Origin: an uncultured Hyphomicrobiales bacterium
GTDB taxonomy: Bacteria; Pseudomonadota; Alphaproteobacteria; Rhizobiales; Beijerinckiaceae
DNA: 64,000 nt
NCBI GenBank assembly: GCA_903847605.1
Contig: CAINED010000031.1
Coordinates: forward strand, 30,275 to 94,274
Direction of reading: 5' to 3'
Shown: in pieces, positions 58,412-64,000 of the stretch
How positions within the stretch are numbered: position 1 is the stretch's first letter
Layout of the letters: each line of letters begins with the position of its first letter
Program-made: the position numbers and the translations under genes
The notes under the pieces: generated by a model
Seen by the model: only the letters and a program-made list of their open reading frames with translations
Databases searched by the model: none
Told to the model about the DNA's origin: nothing

Positions 58412-59359
58412 TCAGTTCACATCCGGCGCATAGGCCGCAGCCGACGCCCGCAGGGTCTGCGCATGACGAGCCACATGCAGGGAGCGCGGGGCTTCCACGA
58501 TGTCGTAACAGGTGGCGTCGCTGAACAGAGCCTCGAGGACCGCGACATTCATCTTGTGGCCGCCGCAATAGGAGCGATACGCGCCGATCATCGGCAGGCC
58601 TGCCAGTGCGAGATCGCCGATGGCGTCAAGCGTCTTGTGGCGCACGAATTCGTCGTCGTAGCGAAGTCCCTCCGGGTTGATGACCCGGTCGTCTTCGAGC
58701 GCGACGCTGTTTTCGAGGGAAGAGCCGAGGGCGAAGCCCGCTTTCCAGAGCCGCTCGACATCGCGAATGAAGCCGAAGGTGCGGGCGCGGGAGATTTCGC
58801 GGCGGAAGGTGTGGGGTTCGAGGTCGATGGAGGCGGACTGACGTCCAATAATGCCGGCGCTGAAATCGATTTCTACATCAAGACGGAAACCGGAAGAGGC
58901 GGGGCGGAGTTCGGAAAAGCCGCGGCCCATATCGATTCGGACCGGTTTGAGGATTTTGACGTAACGGCGCGGGGCGGAAAGTTCGACGATACCGGCCTCG
59001 TCGATGGCGTCCACGAAACGGGCGGCCGATCCGTCCATGATCGGCACTTCCGGCCCGTCCACCTCGACAAGTACGTTGTCGATGCCGAGGCCGGACAGGG
59101 CGGCCATCAGATGTTCGATCGTTGCGACCGAACCTTCCGACGCATCGCCGATGACGGTGCACAGTTCGGTCATGGTGACCTGAGACCAGACCGCCTCAAT
59201 CACGCGGCCATCGCCGCCGGAAACGTTTGAACGATAGAAAACAATGCCATGATCGGCATCTGCGGGATGAAGCGTCAGCTTCGCGGGAGCATTGGAATGC
59301 ACGCCAGCGCCGAATAGATGCGCACGTCGGCGCAACGTGGTCTGCCTCGCTGCCTTCAT
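58412..59359 (-). CDS. lpxC: UDP-3-O-acyl-N-acetylglucosamine deacetylase
   Basis: 315 residues. Zinc-binding IEHLMAALSGLGIDNV (first His near residue 82) and the second-domain KTLDAIGDLALAGLPMIGAYRSYCGGHKMN with H and D ligands. First committed step of lipid A synthesis. Follows ftsZ at a distance of 547 bases, the normal order in this group. Confidence 0.96.
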   Translation of the reverse strand: MKAARQTTLRRRAHLFGAGVHSNAPAKLTLHPADADHGIVFYRSNVSGGDGRVIEAVWSQVTMTELCTVIGDASEGSVATIEHLMAALSGLGIDNVLVEVDGPEVPIMDGSAARFVDAIDEAGIVELSAPRRYVKILKPVRIDMGRGFSELRPASSGFRLDVEIDFSAGIIGRQSASIDLEPHTFRREISRARTFGFIRDVERLWKAGFALGSSLENSVALEDDRVINPEGLRYDDEFVRHKTLDAIGDLALAGLPMIGAYRSYCGGHKMNVAVLEALFSDATCYDIVEAPRSLHVARHAQTLRASAAAYAPDVN

Positions 59360-59736
59360 GACTGAATCACCACTTGCCGCTTTGTGGCAGGGAACGAAGG
59401 CGTTGCCAGATTTCTGCGTATCCGGTCAAAGACTGCTCCACTGCCGACCCCAGACGATCCGGACCCGAATGCCTTCCCGAAGGAAGTTACCAATTGGTCC
59501 CCGCATACACGGTCCGAACCGGACGGCCAGCCTGACGCGACACGGCTGTACTTGTCCGCAAACACCATACGCACGGCTCCAGACGAGAACCAAATCAAGC
59601 TTTCTTTCCGGTTGTTACAATACAATCGATCCGTTAAGAATCTTGTTAGGCACGATTTTATTCAAAAGTATCAAATTGTTACGCTTTTCAAGACGTCTTG
59701 GCTGACATAGCCGCCCGGGTCCCCGTGTTACAATCG
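59360..59736. other. ftsZ-lpxC intergenic part without a supported gene
   Basis: Lower GC from about 59600 to 59700, as expected for promoter DNA of lpxC (minus strand), with several TTGA/TAA-type hexamers but no clear best pair. Small frames here lack ribosome-binding sites and protein-like sequence. Confidence 0.4.
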
Positions 59737-59766
59737 AAAAGGCCTGCCGGAACGCGGCAGGCCTTT
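59737..59766 (-). terminator. intrinsic terminator downstream of ftsZ
   Basis: AAAGGCCTGCCG (59755-59766 read on the minus strand), loop CGTTC, CGGCAGGCCTTT, then TTCGATT: a perfect 12-bp stem with a T-rich end, about 140 bases past the ftsZ stop. Confidence 0.75.
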
Positions 59767-59799
59767 CCTAATTCGTTGAGCAAACTGCTGATTCGCTCC

Positions 59800-59847
59800 G
59801 GGCGTGTTCCGGAAAAGTTGCATGACTTTTCCGACAAGAACACGCCC
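59800..59847. repeat. palindromic intergenic element
   Basis: Outer arms GGGCGTGTT (59800-59808) and AACACGCCC (59839-59847); inner arms CGGAAAAGT (59810-59818) and ACTTTTCCG (59825-59833). The nested layout and the wording match palindromes that recur between genes in many Hyphomicrobiales. Confidence 0.8.
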
Positions 59848-59861
59848 TGGTTTTTAATCTG

Positions 59862-59907
59862 GCGCGCTTTCACGCCGACCGGATGAACATCCGGTCGGAA
59901 AGCGCGC
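59862..59907. repeat. nested inverted repeat touching the ftsZ stop codon
   Basis: Outer arms GCGCGCTTTC (59862-59871) and GAAAGCGCGC (59898-59907); inner arms CCGACCGGAT (59875-59884) and ATCCGGTCGG (59889-59898). The outer arm begins inside the ftsZ stop codon. Confidence 0.85.
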
Positions 59908-61700
59908 TAGTTCGATTGCCGGCGCAGGAAGGCCGGAATTTCCAGCTGCTCGTCTTCCATGCTGCGCGGCTGCGGAACGGGCCGGCCATGCAGATCGAGC
60001 TGCGTCTGCTGCGTACGGGCCGGGCCGGGAGCCGGCGGACGCTTGGCGAATTCGGCGTGGACCGGGCTCGGAGCGGGCTGCTGGCGAACCTGCGCGGGCT
60101 GGATCTGAACCGGCGCGGGCTGGACCTGCACCGGAGCCGGAACAGGACGTACCGGCGCGACCAGGGGGCCGGCCTGGGCAGGCGCCGGCTGTTCGCTTTC
60201 GCGGCCGATGCCGAAGGAGGCCAGCCGCTCGAACAGTGTCCGGCGCTTGGCTTCTGTCGCGGCCACATCGCCACGATGCGCCTGAAGCTGACGTTGCACG
60301 GGCATGGGCAGGTCTTCCACGCGCGGCATGCGCGGCGGACGGATGGGCTGCTCGGCCACCGGCGGAATATACGGCTCTGGCGCCATCTGGACCGGGGCGG
60401 CGGGCGCGACGGCCTGCGGCTGCGGCACATAGGCCGGAACCGGGCGCGGCTGAACCGGCTGCAGCATCACTTCGTCGATGACCTTCGGCGCGGATTGCAA
60501 CAGCTGCTCGAGATCGGCGGCAGCGGGCGCATGTTGCGGATGAACGACAGCCTGGACCTGAACCGGCATGGGGATCGTTTCGACGCGGGCCGGTTCGGGC
60601 TGCGTCTGAATCGCCACAGGCTGGGTGCGGGTCTCGATTTCGGCCGTACGGGCTGCCGCCTGCGCGCGCAGCTTGTGAGCGACTTCGGCGATGCGCGCTT
60701 CCGCGAGATTGGCATTGACGTTCTGAGCATCGGCCGCGCGATCGATACCGGTCGCTACGACCGACACGCGAACGATGCCGTTGAGCGATTCGTCGAAGGT
60801 CGCGCCGAGGATGATGTTGGCGTCCTCGTCCACTTCCTGGCGGATGCGGCTCGCGGCTTCGTCGACTTCGTACAGCGTCAGGTCGTTGCCGCCGGTGATC
60901 GAGATCAGCAGGCCGCGCGCGCCGCGCATCGAAGTTTCGTCGAGGAGCGGATTGGCGATGGCGGCTTCGGCCGCCTGCACCGCGCGATGATCGCCGGAGG
61001 CTTCGCCGGTGCCCATCATCGCCTTGCCCATTTCGCGCATCACGGCGCGCACGTCGGCGAAGTCGAGATTGATCAGGCCTTCCTTCACCATCAGGTCGGT
61101 GATGCAGGCGACGCCCGAGTAGAGCACCTGATCGGCCATCGCGAAGGCGTCGGCGAAGGTCGTGCGCTCGTTGGCGACGCGGAAGAGATTCTGGTTCGGA
61201 ATGATGATCAGCGTGTCGACAGCCTTGTGCAATTCGCTGATGCCGCCTTCGGCCAGACGCATGCGCCGCGCGCCTTCGAACTGGAAGGGCTTGGTCACGA
61301 CGCCGACCGTGAGAATGCCCATGTCCCGCGCTGCCTGCGCGATAACAGGCGCAGCGCCGGTGCCGGTGCCGCCGCCCATGCCCGCCGTGACGAAGCACAT
61401 ATGCGCGCCGGTCAGGTGATCGCGGATTTCCTCGAGCGCCTCTTCGGCTGCCGCGCGCCCGACTTCGGGATGCGAACCCGCGCCGAGGCCCTCGGTGACC
61501 TGCAGGCCCATCTGGATGATGCGTTCGGCGCGCGATGACGCCAGCGCCTGCGCATCCGTATTGGCGACGATGAAGTCGACGCCCTGTAATCCGGAATTGA
61601 TCATGTTGTTGACGGCATTGCCACCGGCGCCGCCGACACCGCACACCATGATCCGGGGCTTAAGTTCCCTGAGTTCGGGCGCTCTGAAATTCACACTCAT
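59907..61700 (-). CDS. ftsZ: cell division GTPase FtsZ
   Basis: 597 residues, long form usual in Hyphomicrobiales. GTPase domain to about residue 315 with [13 protein letters not shown] at 107-119 and the T7 loop [11 protein letters not shown]; then a Pro/Gln/Ala-rich linker of about 240 residues and the C-terminal peptide [10 protein letters not shown] that binds FtsA and others. Polymerises into the Z ring. GAGG precedes the ATG. Confidence 0.97.
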   Translation of the reverse strand: MSVNFRAPELRELKPRIMVCGVGGAGGNAVNNMINSGLQGVDFIVANTDAQALASSRAERIIQMGLQVTEGLGAGSHPEVGRAAAEEALEEIRDHLTGAHMCFVTAGMGGGTGTGAAPVIAQAARDMGILTVGVVTKPFQFEGARRMRLAEGGISELHKAVDTLIIIPNQNLFRVANERTTFADAFAMADQVLYSGVACITDLMVKEGLINLDFADVRAVMREMGKAMMGTGEASGDHRAVQAAEAAIANPLLDETSMRGARGLLISITGGNDLTLYEVDEAASRIRQEVDEDANIILGATFDESLNGIVRVSVVATGIDRAADAQNVNANLAEARIAEVAHKLRAQAAARTAEIETRTQPVAIQTQPEPARVETIPMPVQVQAVVHPQHAPAAADLEQLLQSAPKVIDEVMLQPVQPRPVPAYVPQPQAVAPAAPVQMAPEPYIPPVAEQPIRPPRMPRVEDLPMPVQRQLQAHRGDVAATEAKRRTLFERLASFGIGRESEQPAPAQAGPLVAPVRPVPAPVQVQPAPVQIQPAQVRQQPAPSPVHAEFAKRPPAPGPARTQQTQLDLHGRPVPQPRSMEDEQLEIPAFLRRQSN

Positions 61701-61819
61701 CGTCCAGCCTCTTTGAGGTTTGGGCCCAGCCTATGGAGCGAGACCCCGGTTTGACTTCGTTACTCTCTTGACCGCACCGCCTCGATACCGGCTGCCGCGC
61801 CGGCATCGCCTCGGCATGT

Positions 61820-63139
61820 TCAAAAACTATCTCTCAGCCAGCGGCCGACACGCGCGATGTAGCCATCGCTTCCGGTCGCCAGCATCACACCCGAACGGCG
61901 CGGCTCGAAATGTTCGAGACCGGCCACTTGCGGATAAACGAGAAGGCCCACGGCTGCTGCGAATGCCGGACTCTTCGCCGACTCGGGCAGTCCCTGCACG
62001 CCGAGCGGCCTGCCGATGCGCACATGCGGGGACAGGATTCTGCGCGCCGCTTCAGGCATGCCGGTCAGCTGGCACGCGCCGCCTGTCAGCACGACGCGCA
62101 TGCCCGAATGCGCCGCAAAGCCCGCGCGGTGCAGGCGCTCGCGAACGAGTTCGAGAATTTCCTCGACGCGCGGCTTGATGATGTGCACGAGCTGCGACTT
62201 CGGCATGTTTGTCGGATGACCGTCGTCGTCGCCGACCTGCGAGATGGAAATCGTTTCGCGCTCGTCGGATGGCGAGACGATGCAGGAGCCGTAATAGGTC
62301 TTGATGCGCTCCGCATCCGTTAGACGCATGGTAAGCCCGCGCGCGATGTCGGTCGTCACGTGATTGCCGCCAACGGCGATCGCATCGATATGCGAGAGGC
62401 GGCCCTCGTCGAAGATGGCGATGGATGTCGTGCCGCCGCCCATGTCGATGACCGCCGTGCCCATGTCGGCCTCGTCCTCGACGAGGACCGAAAGGCCGGA
62501 AGCGTAGGGCGAAGCGACGACAGCCTCGATTTCGAGATGGCAACGCTCGACGGCGAGCATCAGGTTGCGCACGGCGGCGGAGTCGCAGCCGGCCACATGC
62601 ATGTCCGCGCCGAGTTGTTCGCCGATCATCTCGCGCGGATCGCGGATGGCGCGCGTGTCGTCGAGCGAATAGCCGACGGGAAGCGAATGCAGCACCGTGC
62701 GGCCCTGCCCCGCCGTATAGGAGGCTGCGGCTTCGAGCACGCGATGGATTTCGTAATCGCCGACGGCGCGCCCGCCGATGTTGATATGTGCGCTGAAGCG
62801 CTGCGAACCGAGCCGACCGCCGCTGACATTGACGATGACGCTTTCGGCCTGCACGCCGGCCATGCGCTCGGCCGCATCGACGGCGTGACGGATCGCGTCT
62901 TCCGCCTCTTCCATGTCGACGACGGCGCCGCCCTTGAGGCCGCGCGAACGCTGATGGCCGATCCCGAGCACGCGCACGCGATGCGTGCGGCCGCGCAGGA
63001 GATCCGACTGTTCGGCCGGCAGCAATTTGGCGATCAGGCACGCGACTTTCGACGTGCCGACGTCGAGCACGCACAGCACCGCGCTCTTGCGCGCGGGCAG
63101 CGGCTTCATGCGCGGCGTAAAGCTGTTGCGCATGGTCAT
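61820..63139 (-). CDS. ftsA: cell division protein FtsA
   Basis: 439 residues. Actin-like ATPase: VLCVLDVGTSKVACLIAKL near residue 20, VVDMEEAEDAIRHAVDAAERMAG (SHS2/1C region), IDMGGGTTSIAIF, and a C-terminal amphipathic helix VGRWLRDSF that binds the membrane. Starts inside the ftsQ stop (ATGA). Anchors FtsZ to the membrane. Confidence 0.97.
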   Translation of the reverse strand: MTMRNSFTPRMKPLPARKSAVLCVLDVGTSKVACLIAKLLPAEQSDLLRGRTHRVRVLGIGHQRSRGLKGGAVVDMEEAEDAIRHAVDAAERMAGVQAESVIVNVSGGRLGSQRFSAHINIGGRAVGDYEIHRVLEAAASYTAGQGRTVLHSLPVGYSLDDTRAIRDPREMIGEQLGADMHVAGCDSAAVRNLMLAVERCHLEIEAVVASPYASGLSVLVEDEADMGTAVIDMGGGTTSIAIFDEGRLSHIDAIAVGGNHVTTDIARGLTMRLTDAERIKTYYGSCIVSPSDERETISISQVGDDDGHPTNMPKSQLVHIIKPRVEEILELVRERLHRAGFAAHSGMRVVLTGGACQLTGMPEAARRILSPHVRIGRPLGVQGLPESAKSPAFAAAVGLLVYPQVAGLEHFEPRRSGVMLATGSDGYIARVGRWLRDSF

Positions 63140-64000
63140 GCTGCGCCCCCTTTGGGCTTGGTCTTCTTGGTCTTCGCTTCGAGCCTTTGCGCGGCGGCTT
63201 CCTCAGACAGGCGAACGGTAATGCGGCCGGGAATGCGCAGATCGATGGCGATCACGTCCTTGTCCGGCAGCTTGTTGTCGCGCGCGAGCGCGGCGAGACG
63301 GGCGACTGCAGCTTCGGGCTTGTTCTCGGGCAGGCGCACGTCGACGCCGTTGCCGAGTTTCAAGTTCCAGCGGCGCTGGCCGACGAGAACGCCAGCGACA
63401 ATGCGCGATCTGAAGTCGCCGGCCGCTTCGAGGATTTTCACATACTCCGGCACGCGCTCGTTCGCGCCTTCGCCGACGACGAATGGAAGTTTCGCAAAGC
63501 GCTGGTCGCGCATCATGTCGATGGCGGTTCCGTCCGCCGCGACGATCGAGACGTCGCCGTCGATCTGCCACAGCGCATGGGGCGTGCGCTCGTTGATGGA
63601 GATGACCACCTGGTCGGGATAAAGCTTGCGCACCGTGGCGTCGCGGATGAGCGGCACCGACTTCAGCCGCTGGCGCACCGCATTCGCATCGAGAAACAAA
63701 ACGGAATCGCGCGGCGTGATGCCCGACGCTTCGAGGATTTCCGCATTCAGCAATTCCTGCTGACCGCTGATGGCGACCACCGAAAGCCCGAAGCCGAAGA
63801 GACGCGCGGCGAGATCGGCTGGACGGCCCGCCTCGTTGATGAATGTCTCGTAATGCCCGCCACGCACGAAGCCGTAGGCGGCGGCGGAGGACAGAAAGAC
63901 GATGGCGAGCGCGGAACCAAAACCGCGATGCGTGACGAAGTGAGCAAAGCGCGCGCGCGGGGAACGCGGCGGCAGGCGGCGGCGCGGCGCCGGACGGCGC
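63136..64000 (-). CDS. ftsQ: cell division protein FtsQ, N-terminus cut by window edge
   Basis: The open frame runs off base 64000, leaving 288 residues. The visible N-terminal part is an Arg/Pro-rich cytoplasmic segment followed by a membrane helix (GFGSALAIVFLSSAAAYGFV), so an internal GTG at 63865-63867 is not the start. Then a POTRA domain (GQQELLNAEILEASGI, DANAVRQRLKSVPLIRDATVRKLYPDQVVI) and the beta domain. Connects cytoplasmic and periplasmic parts of the divisome. Translationally coupled to ftsA. Confidence 0.94.
   Translation of the reverse strand, partial: RRPAPRRRLPPRSPRARFAHFVTHRGFGSALAIVFLSSAAAYGFVRGGHYETFINEAGRPADLAARLFGFGLSVVAISGQQELLNAEILEASGITPRDSVLFLDANAVRQRLKSVPLIRDATVRKLYPDQVVISINERTPHALWQIDGDVSIVAADGTAIDMMRDQRFAKLPFVVGEGANERVPEYVKILEAAGDFRSRIVAGVLVGQRRWNLKLGNGVDVRLPENKPEAAVARLAALARDNKLPDKDVIAIDLRIPGRITVRLSEEAAAQRLEAKTKKTKPKGGAA

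Noticed and set aside
59356..59625. Minus-strand 89-codon frame directly before lpxC, ending in an ATGA overlap
   Set aside because: Starts at a TTG without ribosome-binding site and the sequence has no domain or membrane/signal character; the overlap could be chance.

Overview
The window is a high-GC chromosomal segment from an alphaproteobacterium, most likely in the order Hyphomicrobiales (Rhizobiales; Bradyrhizobium/Rhodopseudomonas/Xanthobacteraceae-like). The evidence is the gene order ftsQ-ftsA-ftsZ-lpxC-bamD-recN-ligA and thyA-folA-hflK-hflC-degP, tandem Omp25/RopB-type porin-like barrels, an alphaproteobacterial LexA box of the form GTTC-N7-GTTC, and palindromic intergenic repeats of the type common in this order. 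Assignment below order level is inference. Both window ends cut a gene: an ABC substrate-binding protein at base 1 and ftsQ at base 64000.

Region 1-11.8 kb: a truncated branched-chain amino-acid-type ABC receptor, a DUF1236-type secreted protein, tRNA-Lys(CTT), and leuA preceded by a short leader ORF with four consecutive Leu codons. Then comes an array of five same-strand TctC/Bug solute receptors, a virginiamycin B lyase-like propeller protein and a divergent sixth TctC. No TctA or TctB membrane gene is present.

Region 11.8-24 kb: a Nudix/PhzF/nitrate-taurine-type ABC transporter operon, two SnoaL-like proteins, and the isoleucine-valine genes ilvC, ilvN and ilvB. A VapBC toxin-antitoxin module with its own promoter and palindromic operator sits between ilvB and ilvN. 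ilvB is preceded by a leader peptide with Ile-Val-Val codons and an intrinsic terminator. With the leuA leader, this suggests that branched-chain amino acid synthesis here is controlled by ribosome-mediated attenuation.

Region 24-33 kb: three tandem outer-membrane beta-barrel genes, a fourth barrel-like protein, a phytase-like esterase, and a gene group combining a TAXI-type receptor, an orphan CbiM-like permease, a secreted amidohydrolase and a Tat-like secreted protein.

Region 33-41 kb: core genes miaA, serB, degP, hflC, hflK, folA, thyA and a CPBP-family protease.

Region 41-46 kb: the most accessory-looking part. A single-pass membrane protein is driven by a textbook SOS promoter. Next is about 1 kb of gene-free DNA rich in perfect palindromes. 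Then comes a pair of predicted cell-wall hydrolases (an SH3b-like + M15 peptidase, and an L,D-transpeptidase-like + peptidoglycan-binding + lysozyme-like protein), both lacking signal peptides.

Region 46-64 kb: UbiD-type decarboxylase, host-attachment-family protein, prmA, an M24 aminopeptidase, ligA, tonB behind a perfect 15-bp palindrome, recN, bamD, lpxC, ftsZ, ftsA and ftsQ, with two abundant-type palindromic repeats in intergenic gaps. All coordinates, translations and motifs were read by eye; family assignments rest on recognised motifs, not on database searches.
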